In this document: piece after piece, positions 18,986 to 27,049 of the stretch | How the letters are laid out: the number at the start of each line of letters is the position of its first letter | Numbering within the stretch: the first letter of the stretch is position 1 | Made by a program: the position numbers and the translations under genes | NCBI RefSeq assembly: GCF_016785095.1 | Contig: NZ_JAEKJB010000008.1 | Location: 496,001 to 560,000, forward strand | Origin: Alloalcanivorax marinus | GTDB lineage: Bacteria > Pseudomonadota > Gammaproteobacteria > Pseudomonadales > Alcanivoracaceae | Direction of reading: 5' to 3' | Length of the DNA: 64,000 bases | Notes under the pieces: model-generated | Told to the model about the DNA's origin: nothing | The model's database searches: none | What the model saw: only the letters and a program-made list of their open reading frames with translations

Positions 18986-21357
18986 AACTCCATTTCCACG
19001 CTCAAGGCGGTGACGCGCCGCGGCCCCAGGGTCGCGGCCACGTCGCCGCTGGTGTTGCGGTCGTTGTAGACGTAGTAATCACGCTCGAACACGTTCTCCG
19101 AGTACAGCGTCACGGTCCAGCCATCGGCGCGCAGACCGAGCCGCGCGTTGGTGACCGTGTAACCATCCACGTATTCCTGCGGGTCGGCGCCAAAGCGGGC
19201 CAGGTAGCGGGACACGTACTTGGCATCGGCGCCGGCGAAGAAACCGCGCGGATGCTGGTAGAAAGCGCCCAGGGCAGCGTTCCATTCCGGCGCTTCCGGG
19301 AACGGCAGGCCGCTCAGATCGCCCAGGCTGTTGTCGACGAACTCGTCGAATTCCGTGTCCACATAGCCGATGGACGCGAACCCGGACCAGCGCGGGTTGA
19401 ACCGGTAGCGGCCTTCCAGCTCGAAGCCTTTGAGGGACGATTCACCGGCGTTGGTGACGCGCCGGGAGGTGGAGTCCCCGGGGGTGGCCAGCACCCCGAC
19501 CTGCTGGTCGCTCCAGTCGGTGTAGAACAGGTTGGCGGACAACTGCAAGCGCCGGTCCAGCGCCACGCCCTTGTAGGACAGCTCGTAGGTCCAGGTCTGC
19601 TCGTCGTCGTAGCGGTACTCGGTGTTGCTGCTGCGCTGAATGCCGGCACCACCGGAGCGATAGCCTTTCTGCACCGTGAAGCCCAGAGTGTGCATGGGCG
19701 CCAGGGTACGGATCAGCGCCATCTTGGGCAGGAACACCGTGTTGCTGTGGGAGGTGCGATCATCGGTGACCACGCCGCCATTGCGGGCGAAGAAGGCATT
19801 TTCGTCCACCGAGGTATAATCGACGCGCCCCCCCAGCACCGCCTCCCAGCCCGGCTTGAAGCGATACCCCGCCTCCCCGAACAGAGCTAGGTTATCCAGA
19901 TCCCGCCCGGTGCGGCTGACGTCGGAATTACCGAAATAATCCGGCCGCGCGTAGCGCCCCCGATCCTCTTCACGGGCCGCGTACAGGCCGGACACCCAGC
20001 GCCAGCGATCCCGGTCGTAGTTGGCGCGCAGTTCCTGGCTGATGATGCTCTGCTGACTGTCACCGCGCATCACGTTGGTCTCGCCGGCGGTGCCCTCGTT
20101 CACCGAGGGACGGTCCATGTCGGTATCCGACCAGGCGGTCAATGAGGTCAGGGTCAGATCGGCGCCCAGGGCATGGGTGATCTCCAGCGACAGATTGTGG
20201 GTCTCCGCCTCGCGCGCCTCGACGAACACCGGGGTGTTGAAGTCGCCGCGCCGGTCATCGTAATCGAAGCCCAGTTGCGGGCCACCGATGTCGTCCACAT
20301 AGGGCGAATCATGGGAGAACGAATAGCTCAGCAGGGCATTGGTATCGGGCAGCGCCTCCGGCAGCCACAGCAGCTTGCCGCGCAGTTGATAGTACTCATC
20401 CTCGATGAAGTCATCGTAGCGCTTGAACGACTCGTAGGTGGGGTAATGGATGTCGTTCTCGCTGGTGTGATACTCGGCGGAGAAACGATACGCCAGCTCG
20501 TCATCGATCAGCGGGCCGCTGTTCATCACCGCCGCTTCCCGGGTCTTCATGGAACCACCGGCCAGGCGCACTCGTGATTCCGGCTCGAAGGTCGGGTCCT
20601 TGGTTTTCACGTAGACGGCGCCGGCCAGAGCGGCGCGACCGGTGAGCGTGGACTGCGGGCCGCGATAGACTTCCACCTGTTCCACGTCCCACAGCCCCCG
20701 GGCACCGCGCCGGGCGCCGTTGACGGTCTGCCGGGCGCCGTCCACATAGAGGCTGGCGAGCGGATCGCCGCCCGGTGTCAGGCCCTCGGAATTGATGCCC
20801 CGGATCACGAAGCCGGCGTCCGGCCAGTCGCCATCCATGACGTTGCCCAGGGTACGGAAGGCATCCCGGAAGCTGCCGATCTCGCCCTGCTCGATCTCCT
20901 CGCTGGTGACCACGCCGACACTGGCGGTGGTGTCCTCAAGCTGGGTGGTGGTCTTGGCGCCGTACACCTTTACCGGGCCAAGCACCGCCGCCCGTGGCGC
21001 CGGAGCCGGCTCCAGAACGAAGCTGTTGTCGCCGGTGAAGCGGTAACGCAGGCCGGTGCCGGCGAGCATCCGGTCGAGGGCATCCTGAACGCCATATCGG
21101 CCTTGCACGGCGGAGGCCTGGCGCCCGTCCAGCAGCGCCGGCGACGCCGACATGGTCAGGCCGGCCTGGCGGGCCAGACTCGCCAGTGCATCGGCCAGGG
21201 GCCCGGCCGGGATCGCGAAGTCATGGGTGGCATGGCGGCTGTCCACGGCGCTCTGCGCCGCCACCGCGACCGGTAGCGCCAGCGGCGCGGCCAGGCAAAC
21301 AGGAAGCAACAGCCGGCGGCAGGTGGCCCGCCAGCCGGAAGGAGTGGAGATAGGCAT
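18982..21357 (-). CDS. TonB-dependent receptor with N-terminal signalling (STN) domain
   Basis: 791 residues. After a signal peptide (cleavage near residue 34, VAVAAQS) comes an STN domain (about 46-110: FAIPAGPLADALASLARQAG), then the plug (about 125-240, with YRGPQSTLTGRAALAGAVYV) and a 22-strand barrel ending in Phe (SVEMEF). STN receptors signal outward-binding events to a FecR-type protein; the matching fecR and sigma genes lie directly upstream on the same strand. The ligand, probably an iron chelate, cannot be named. The plug lacks the typical siderophore-receptor RGF motif and has VIRGINSEG instead. Confidence 0.92.
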   Translation of the reverse strand: MPISTPSGWRATCRRLLLPVCLAAPLALPVAVAAQSAVDSRHATHDFAIPAGPLADALASLARQAGLTMSASPALLDGRQASAVQGRYGVQDALDRMLAGTGLRYRFTGDNSFVLEPAPAPRAAVLGPVKVYGAKTTTQLEDTTASVGVVTSEEIEQGEIGSFRDAFRTLGNVMDGDWPDAGFVIRGINSEGLTPGGDPLASLYVDGARQTVNGARRGARGLWDVEQVEVYRGPQSTLTGRAALAGAVYVKTKDPTFEPESRVRLAGGSMKTREAAVMNSGPLIDDELAYRFSAEYHTSENDIHYPTYESFKRYDDFIEDEYYQLRGKLLWLPEALPDTNALLSYSFSHDSPYVDDIGGPQLGFDYDDRRGDFNTPVFVEAREAETHNLSLEITHALGADLTLTSLTAWSDTDMDRPSVNEGTAGETNVMRGDSQQSIISQELRANYDRDRWRWVSGLYAAREEDRGRYARPDYFGNSDVSRTGRDLDNLALFGEAGYRFKPGWEAVLGGRVDYTSVDENAFFARNGGVVTDDRTSHSNTVFLPKMALIRTLAPMHTLGFTVQKGYRSGGAGIQRSSNTEYRYDDEQTWTYELSYKGVALDRRLQLSANLFYTDWSDQQVGVLATPGDSTSRRVTNAGESSLKGFELEGRYRFNPRWSGFASIGYVDTEFDEFVDNSLGDLSGLPFPEAPEWNAALGAFYQHPRGFFAGADAKYVSRYLARFGADPQEYVDGYTVTNARLGLRADGWTVTLYSENVFERDYYVYNDRNTSGDVAATLGPRRVTALSVEMEF

Positions 21358-21419
21358 GAAGGTCGTCCCCTGATGGTGTCTTTACTTCCATGCCGAACCA
21401 GACACCCGGAACCCGTAAA

Positions 21420-22370
21420 TTATTTTTTCTCCACGCGCACCCACCACCGGGTACGGTGCACCACGCGCACCGGCAGGCTCTGGGCGATGGCGTCCAGGGC
21501 GGCGTCGGTATCGTTGAGCTGGAACACACCGGTGACCTTAAGGCCGGCGACGGCCTGGTCGTAGCCAAGCCAGCCGGCGCGATAATGCCCCAGCGCCTTA
21601 AGCACCTCGGCCAGGGGCGCGTCCCGGGCCTCCACCACGCCGTCTTCCCAACTTCCGGCGCGCAGCCCCGTGGTGCCCGGCGCCAACGTGCCGTCCGCCA
21701 GGCGCCAGCCCCGACCGGGGCGCACCTCGCCCAGAGGCTCGCCGCCGGCGGCATGCACCGCGACCCGGCCCTGCAATACCGTGAGCCCCGTGCCCGAGCC
21801 GCCCACGGACACCTGGAAACGGGTGCCCAGGGCATCCAGCCGACCGTCATCGGTGACCACGCGGGGCTTGTCCGCCACGGCGGCGGCTTCGGAATCCACC
21901 AGAATCTCGCCGGCGTGCAGCCGCAGGGTGGGCCTCCCTTCCCCGGCCAGCACGTCCAGGGCGGTATCCGCGTTGAGCACCACCCGGGTGCCGCCGGGCA
22001 GACGCAGGCGCTGTTGCTCCCCGGTGCCGGTGACATAATCCCGGCTCAGGCGCGATACATCGCCACCCACCAGACCCACCGCCACCAGCACCAGGACCAG
22101 CAGGCCACCGCCCAGACCGCGCCGGCGCCGCCGGCGGCGTTGCAGATGATCCAGGGTATCGGTGACCGGGAGGCCGGCCCGCCGCGCGCCACGCACCTCG
22201 TCGTCGATGGCGCCCAAACGCTCGGCGGCGCGGCGATGGCGTTCGTCGGCGTCCAGCCAGTGCTGGTAGTCACGGCGCTGGGCCGCGTCGGCGGTGCCCG
22301 AGGCCATCGTCACCGACCAGTGGATGGCGGCTTCGATGATGGCCGGGGGAAGGTCGTCGTGGCGATTCAT
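21420..22370 (-). CDS. FecR-type anti-sigma/sigma regulator
   Basis: 316 residues. The cytoplasmic N-terminus (about 1-85, with IHWSVTMASG and HWLDADERHRRAAERL, typical of the FecR N-terminal DUF4880) is followed by one membrane helix (about 88-105) and a periplasmic FecR domain (GEQQRLRLPGGTRVVLNADT). The C-terminal part resembles an STN fold (VTGVFQLNDTDAALDAIA). It should relay the state of the adjacent STN receptor to the sigma factor encoded 16 bases upstream. Confidence 0.92.
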   Translation of the reverse strand: MNRHDDLPPAIIEAAIHWSVTMASGTADAAQRRDYQHWLDADERHRRAAERLGAIDDEVRGARRAGLPVTDTLDHLQRRRRRRRGLGGGLLVLVLVAVGLVGGDVSRLSRDYVTGTGEQQRLRLPGGTRVVLNADTALDVLAGEGRPTLRLHAGEILVDSEAAAVADKPRVVTDDGRLDALGTRFQVSVGGSGTGLTVLQGRVAVHAAGGEPLGEVRPGRGWRLADGTLAPGTTGLRAGSWEDGVVEARDAPLAEVLKALGHYRAGWLGYDQAVAGLKVTGVFQLNDTDAALDAIAQSLPVRVVHRTRWWVRVEKK

Positions 22371-22386
22371 GGCGGTGATCGGGCGC

Positions 22387-22890
22387 TCAACCGCCCATCA
22401 GGACCCGGTAACAGTGCCGCAGCGCCAGCGCCATGTCCTTTTCCACGGTGCTCAGGGATACCGACAGCCGCTCGGCGATGGCCGGGTAGGTGAGGCCATC
22501 GAGCTTGGCCATCAGAAAAACGGTACGCGCGCGCGGGCGCAGGTGCTCCAACAGCGCATCCAGACGGGCCAGCGCATCCACGATTTCCCAATACTCTTCC
22601 GGCGATGGCTGGTTCTCCGCCGGCAGCACCGCCAGCGTTTCCCGCCAGGCCTGCTCCACCGCCCGGCGACGATGGTGATCGACCACCAGACCGTGAGCGA
22701 TGCTCGCCAGAAACGCCCGGGGCTCCCGGGGCGAGGTGCCGGCCGGCTTCAGCAGCAGGCGCACGAACACATCCTGGGACAGATCCGCGGCGGTGTCCCG
22801 ACAACCCAGGCGCCGGTACAACAGGGCCCGCAACCACCCGCAGTGATCGGTGTACAGGGATTGCACGTTGCTGTGGGAAGCCACGGTCAT
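22387..22890 (-). CDS. FecI-type ECF sigma factor
   Basis: 167 residues. Region 2 (about 5-75) has the core-binding block DTAADLSQDVFVRLL. Region 4 (about 105-160) ends with the helix-turn-helix LTYPAIAERLSVSLSTVEKDMALALRHC, characteristic of FecI/PvdS/FpvI iron-starvation sigma factors. ATG at 22890 was chosen over an in-frame start 117 bases upstream because the shorter form has the standard FecI length and start (SLYTDHCGWLRALLYRRLGC). It is first in the sigma-fecR-receptor unit. A Fur-like box lies about 45-60 bases upstream. Confidence 0.92.
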   Translation of the reverse strand: MTVASHSNVQSLYTDHCGWLRALLYRRLGCRDTAADLSQDVFVRLLLKPAGTSPREPRAFLASIAHGLVVDHHRRRAVEQAWRETLAVLPAENQPSPEEYWEIVDALARLDALLEHLRPRARTVFLMAKLDGLTYPAIAERLSVSLSTVEKDMALALRHCYRVLMGG

Positions 22891-22933
22891 GGGTGCGTCA
22901 GCCAGGGAAACGATCCCGGAATGCTTGCACAAA

Positions 22934-22948
22934 TGAGATTCATTCGCA
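22934..22948 (-). promoter_or_regulatory. Candidate Fur box upstream of the ECF sigma gene
   Basis: TGAGATTCATTCGCA matches 10 of the 14 defined positions of the 7-1-7 consensus TGATAATNATTATCA. It lies 44 bases upstream of the sigma start, a suitable position for iron repression. Confidence 0.55.
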
Positions 22949-23087
22949 AACGCTGAGTTCGCCTCCATGGATGGCGGCGATAGACAAAACCCACTTCGTT
23001 TGTTCACCCCTTTCTGGGAAAATCCGCCTTTTCGGGCTGATCGCCCCTTCTCTTTTCTCCCCGTTACCCACGGTCCGGAGCTTGCGC

Positions 23088-24287
23088 ATGTCTTCTTCCA
23101 CCGACGCGGATACCCCCGCCGTCGCTTCGCACCCCCGTCTCGCCGAACTGGCCCTGGCCCTGGGCGGCTTCGCCATCGGCACCACCGAATTCGTGATCAT
23201 GGGGTTGATGAACCCGATCGCCGACAACCTGGCGGTGGACCCGCAGAGGGTCGGCTACGCGATCAGCAGCTACGCCCTGGGCGTGGTGGTAGGCGCGCCG
23301 CTGATCTCCTGCCTGGCGGCGCGGGTGCCCAAACGCACCCTGCTGATCGGTCTGATGCTGCTGTTCGCGCTGGGCAACGTGGCCAGCGCCCTGGCGCCGG
23401 GCTTCTGGTCGTTCGTGGGCCTGCGCTTTATCGCCGGCCTGCCCCACGGCGCCTATTTCGGCGTCGCCGCCCTGGTGGCCGCGGCGGCGGTGCCCGGCAA
23501 TCAGCGCGCCCGGGCGGTGGCCCGGGTGATGCTGGGGCTGACCGTGGCGATTCTGCTCGGCGCGCCCCTGGGCACCTGGGCCGGCAATCAGTTCGGCTGG
23601 CCGGTGGCCTTCGCCTCGGTGGGGGTGATCGCCACCACCACCGCGCTGATGGTATGGCTGTTCGTGCCGTTCGTGCCCGCCGACCGTGACGCCTCGCCGC
23701 TGCGCGAACTGGGCGCGCTGGCCAACCAGCAGGTGCTGTTCACCCTGGGCATCGCCAGCGTCGGTTTCGGCGGCATGTTCGCGGTGTTCAGCTATGTGAT
23801 GCCCACCCTCACCCAGCAGGCCGGCATGGCCGAGGCCCTGGGTCCGCTGGTGCTGGCGATCTTCGGTGTCGGCACCCTGCTGGGCACCCTGGTGGGCGCG
23901 CGAGTGGCGGACTGGAACCTGATCCGCGCCATCCCGCTGATTCTGGCCTGGTGTCTGGTGGTGCAGACACTGTTCTTCTTCGTCGCCGACTGGGTGGCGC
24001 CGGCGCTGCTGTTCGTGGGTCTGGTGGGCACCAGCATCGCCCTGGGGCCGGCGATCCAGACCCGTCTCATGGACGTGGCCGGCGACGCTCAGACCATGGC
24101 GGCATCGCTCAACCACGCCGCCTTCAACCTGGCCAACGCCCTGGGCGCCTGGCTGGCCGGGCTGGTGATCGATCAGGGCGCGGTGTGGTCCAGCACCGGG
24201 CTGGTGGGCGCGGCTCTTGCGATCGGCGGCATCCTGATTTTCCTGGCCGGGCGCCGGGCGGAGAAGAGGTCGGCGGATCGCGGCTGA
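23088..24287 (+). CDS. MFS transporter, AraJ/sugar-efflux-like drug:proton antiporter
   Basis: 399 residues with twelve predicted membrane helices. The early block ALALGGFAIGTTEFVIMGLM (helix 1) and the helix 4-5 region GLRFIAGLPHGAYFG with motif C-like GAPLGTWAG are typical of the DHA1 group containing AraJ, NepI and chloramphenicol exporters. It exports an unknown small molecule by proton exchange. ATG at 23088 chosen; the longer reading frame upstream is antisense to the sigma gene. It is divergent from the sigma gene and convergent with envZ. Confidence 0.88.
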   Translation: MSSSTDADTPAVASHPRLAELALALGGFAIGTTEFVIMGLMNPIADNLAVDPQRVGYAISSYALGVVVGAPLISCLAARVPKRTLLIGLMLLFALGNVASALAPGFWSFVGLRFIAGLPHGAYFGVAALVAAAAVPGNQRARAVARVMLGLTVAILLGAPLGTWAGNQFGWPVAFASVGVIATTTALMVWLFVPFVPADRDASPLRELGALANQQVLFTLGIASVGFGGMFAVFSYVMPTLTQQAGMAEALGPLVLAIFGVGTLLGTLVGARVADWNLIRAIPLILAWCLVVQTLFFFVADWVAPALLFVGLVGTSIALGPAIQTRLMDVAGDAQTMAASLNHAAFNLANALGAWLAGLVIDQGAVWSSTGLVGAALAIGGILIFLAGRRAEKRSADRG

Positions 24288-24333
24288 AGCTGCTCCTACG
24301 ACGGCGCCGTTGCAGGAGCGGCTTCAGCCGCGA
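24277..24333. repeat. Inverted pair of REP-like repeats
   Basis: ATCGCGGCTGAAGCTGCTCC at 24277 faces GCAGGAGCGGCTTCAGCCGC at 24312, just inside and after the MFS gene end. It lies between convergent genes, like the pair at 15019-15082. Confidence 0.8.
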
Positions 24334-24339
24334 AAGGTT

Positions 24340-25656
24340 TTAACGCACGCCGGCGGAGAGCGGCTCCGGTTGCACCAGCTGGCCGGTGAGCGGGAAACGG
24401 ATGCGCACCCGCAGGCCACCGTCCGGGTGATTGTCCAGGCGCATGTCGCCGTGGTGCATATCGACGATGCGCTTGACGATGGCCAGCCCGAGGCCACTGC
24501 CGGACAGGGTGCGCGCCACTTCTCCCCGGGAAAACGGCTGCAGCAGCAGCGGGATGTCTTCCTCGCGCACGCCCTTGCCGTGGTCGCGCACGGTCAGCCG
24601 CAGGGCGTTGTCGTCCACCTCGGTGTCGATTTCCACCGGCGGCGCGCCATACTTCAGCGCATTGGTGATCAGGTTCGAGAGCATGCGCTTGACGGTGAGC
24701 CGCTTGAGCATCAGGCGCGGCAGATCCTGCTGGTGGATGCGCAGCTTCTCCGCCGGGTACTTGCCCACCACCTCGTCGATCAGGCTGTTGAGGTTCTCGT
24801 AGTCCGGCTGTTCATCGGCGCCATCGCGGATGAAGGCGATGAACTGGTCGAGAATGGCGTCCATGTCCTCGATGTCCTCGATGATGCCCTGGGACATTTC
24901 CTCATCGTCGAGGAATTCCGCCGACAGGCGCAGCCGGGTGAGCGGCGTGCGCAGGTCGTGGGACACCCCGGCCAGCAGCAGGGCCCGGTCGCGCTGGGCC
25001 TGTTGGAGCTGGCTGGTCATGCGGTTGAAAGCCCGGTTCACCGCCTGGATCTCGGTAGGGCCGGTGCGGTCGTCGAGCACCGGCACCGCTTCGCCGCGCC
25101 CCACCTTGAGCGCCACCCGGCCCAGCCGGCGCAACGGCCGGTTCAGGCTGCGGGCGATCAGCAGGCCGCCGATCACCGCCAGCAGCGGTACCGTCACCCC
25201 CCAGCCAAGCAGCAAATAGCGGTCGTAATCGCGGAAGAACGCCATCGGCACCCGCAGCCAGCCGCCCTCGAAGGAAGGCGCCGTGACCCACAGGACCGGC
25301 TGCCGGTCGTCTTCCAGGCGCACCGTGGCGTGCTCGCCCAGGCGTTCGGAGAGCTCCTGGCGGAAGCGATCCACCACCGGTTTGGAGAGCACCAGGGTCT
25401 GGGGCGTGCGCACGTCCGGCGGCGTGCCGGGCAGGATGCCGGTGGTCTCGCCCAGACGCTCGCCCAGGGAGGCATCCACTCCAGGCTGGAACACCAATTC
25501 CGCCTGCAGAGCGGTAAGGCGGGCGTATTCACGGATACCGGGCAGGTAGGCGTTACGGGCGAAAAACCAGAGCGTGACGCCCTGGCTGACGCCGATCACC
25601 AGACCGACGATCAGCGCCGCCCGGGTGAAGGCGGTTTTTGGCAGCAGGCTGGCCAC
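24340..25656 (-). CDS. envZ: EnvZ-type sensor histidine kinase (AmgS-like)
   Basis: 438 residues. Membrane helices at about 13-34 and 148-170 frame a periplasmic domain of some 110 residues. A HAMP domain follows (about 168-222), then the phosphorylated His233 in GVSHDLRTPLTRLRL, which is the EnvZ signature. The ATP-binding domain has the N-box NLITNALKYG and G-boxes DHGKGV and GSGLGLAIVKRI. In Pseudomonas the orthologous pair is called AmgRS and handles envelope stress. It is 13 bases downstream of ompR in the same transcript. Confidence 0.95.
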   Translation of the reverse strand: MASLLPKTAFTRAALIVGLVIGVSQGVTLWFFARNAYLPGIREYARLTALQAELVFQPGVDASLGERLGETTGILPGTPPDVRTPQTLVLSKPVVDRFRQELSERLGEHATVRLEDDRQPVLWVTAPSFEGGWLRVPMAFFRDYDRYLLLGWGVTVPLLAVIGGLLIARSLNRPLRRLGRVALKVGRGEAVPVLDDRTGPTEIQAVNRAFNRMTSQLQQAQRDRALLLAGVSHDLRTPLTRLRLSAEFLDDEEMSQGIIEDIEDMDAILDQFIAFIRDGADEQPDYENLNSLIDEVVGKYPAEKLRIHQQDLPRLMLKRLTVKRMLSNLITNALKYGAPPVEIDTEVDDNALRLTVRDHGKGVREEDIPLLLQPFSRGEVARTLSGSGLGLAIVKRIVDMHHGDMRLDNHPDGGLRVRIRFPLTGQLVQPEPLSAGVR

Positions 25657-25669
25657 GGCGGCTCAGCGC

Positions 25670-26380
25670 TCAGTCCGGCACGAACACATAGCCCACGCCC
25701 CACACGGTCTGGATATAGCGCGGCTTGGACGGATCGTCTTCAAGAAGACGGCGCAGGCGTGACACCTGGACATCGATGGAACGCTCCATGGCGGACCATT
25801 CACGACCCCGGGCCAGGCTCATCAGCTTGTCGCGGGTAAGCGGCTCGCGCTGGTTCTGCACCAGCGCCTTGAGCACCGCGAATTCGCCGGTGGTGAGCGG
25901 TTGTGGATCGCCATCGCGGGCCAGGGTGCGGTTGCCCAGATCCAGGGTCCAGGGGCCGAAGCCGACCACCGATTCCTCCTTGCTGGGCGCGCCGGGCACC
26001 TCGCGCACATGACGACGCAGCACGGCGCGGATGCGGGCGCTCAATTCCTTGGGGTTGAACGGCTTCGGCAGGTAATCGTCGGCGCCGGCGTCCAGGCCCT
26101 CGATGCGCTCGGCGTCGTCGCCCTTGGCGGTGAGCATGATGATCGGCAGGTTATTGTCGCCGTCACGCAGACGGCGGCAGATGGACAGGCCATCCTCGCC
26201 GGGCAACATCAGGTCCAGCACCATCAGGGAATAGATTTCCCGCGACAGGGCCCGGTCCATCTGCTCGGCGTCGGCCACCGCCTTGACCGCGTAACCCTGC
26301 TCTTCCAGAAACCGCTGCAGCAGACCACGCAGGCGCGCGTCGTCGTCCACCACCAGTATCTTTTCCACTTGTTCGCTCAT
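25670..26380 (-). CDS. ompR: OmpR-type response regulator (AmgR-like)
   Basis: 236 residues. The receiver domain has acidic residues in VVDDD, phospho-acceptor Asp56 (MVLDLMLPGEDG) and Lys in LPKPFNPKEL. The winged-helix C-terminal domain (about 135-235) ends with RSIDVQVSRLRRLLEDDP and YIQTVWGVGYVF. ATG at 26380 was chosen because the start MSEQVEKILVVDDD matches the OmpR start; the upstream in-frame extension has no counterpart. Paired with envZ. Confidence 0.96.
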   Translation of the reverse strand: MSEQVEKILVVDDDARLRGLLQRFLEEQGYAVKAVADAEQMDRALSREIYSLMVLDLMLPGEDGLSICRRLRDGDNNLPIIMLTAKGDDAERIEGLDAGADDYLPKPFNPKELSARIRAVLRRHVREVPGAPSKEESVVGFGPWTLDLGNRTLARDGDPQPLTTGEFAVLKALVQNQREPLTRDKLMSLARGREWSAMERSIDVQVSRLRRLLEDDPSKPRYIQTVWGVGYVFVPD

Positions 26381-26569
26381 GACGTTCCTCGGATTTGCCG
26401 CCCGGCTGGTGTACCGCGCCCGGGGGGCGCCGGGCAAGCCTGGATTGTATAGAAAGATTACCGGCACCGCGCTCCAGGCCGTGACGCAAATTGGCAATCT
26501 GTGCCGATTTTCATCAAGTTACGGGGCCCCGCGCCCTTGCTATCATTGCCCGGCGTGGAGGAACGAACT

Positions 26570-26932
26570 ATGGCAAAAATACTCGTGGTCGATGATTCCC
26601 CGACCCAGCTGACCAACCTGGTGAAGATGGTGGAGAGCCAGGGCCATCAGGCGGTGACCGCCAGCAATGGCATGGAAGGCATCGAGCAAGCGCGGGCGGA
26701 ACAACCGGATCTGATTCTCATGGACGTGGTGATGCCGGAGCTGAACGGCTTCCAGGCCACCCGCAAGATCGCCAAGGACGAGGATCTGAACCACATTCCC
26801 GTGGTCCTGGTAACCACCAAGGACCAGGAGACCGACAAAGTCTGGGGCGAGCGCCAGGGCGCCGTGGGCTACATCGTCAAACCGCCCCAGGAGGCGGAAC
26901 TGGCGGCGATGATCGGTAAAGTGCTGGGATAA
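26570..26932 (+). CDS. Single-domain response regulator, PilH-like
   Basis: 120 residues, a receiver domain alone. Key residues: DD in VVDDSPTQ, phospho-acceptor Asp52 in LMDVVMPELNGFQATR, Thr/Lys in VTTKDQETDKVWGERQGA and the late Lys in IVKPP. The block TTKDQETDKVWG is characteristic of PilH, the receiver of the Pil-Chp twitching system, but no pilG/pilI/pilJ/chpA is nearby, so the partner kinase is elsewhere. ATG at 26570 has GGAG 7 bases upstream. It is divergent from ompR and ends in its own terminator. Confidence 0.85.
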   Translation: MAKILVVDDSPTQLTNLVKMVESQGHQAVTASNGMEGIEQARAEQPDLILMDVVMPELNGFQATRKIAKDEDLNHIPVVLVTTKDQETDKVWGERQGAVGYIVKPPQEAELAAMIGKVLG

Positions 26933-26963
26933 CCACACCCCACCCCGTCAAGTCAATCTATGA

Positions 26964-26998
26964 ACGACCGGAGTCATTCCCTATGATTCCGGTCGTTT
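26964..26998 (+). terminator. Rho-independent terminator after the PilH-like gene
   Basis: ACGACCGGA at 26964 pairs with TCCGGTCGT ending at 26996, with an inner TCAT/ATGA pairing, followed by TT. The T-tract is short. Confidence 0.6.
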
Positions 26999-27049
26999 CG
27001 TATCGAAGCGCCCGCATGCAACGTGCCCACGCGCAAGCCAGGAACCACC

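Noticed and set aside
22605..23087. Upstream extension of the MFS transporter frame
   Set aside because: Antisense to the ECF sigma gene and unlike MFS N-termini.
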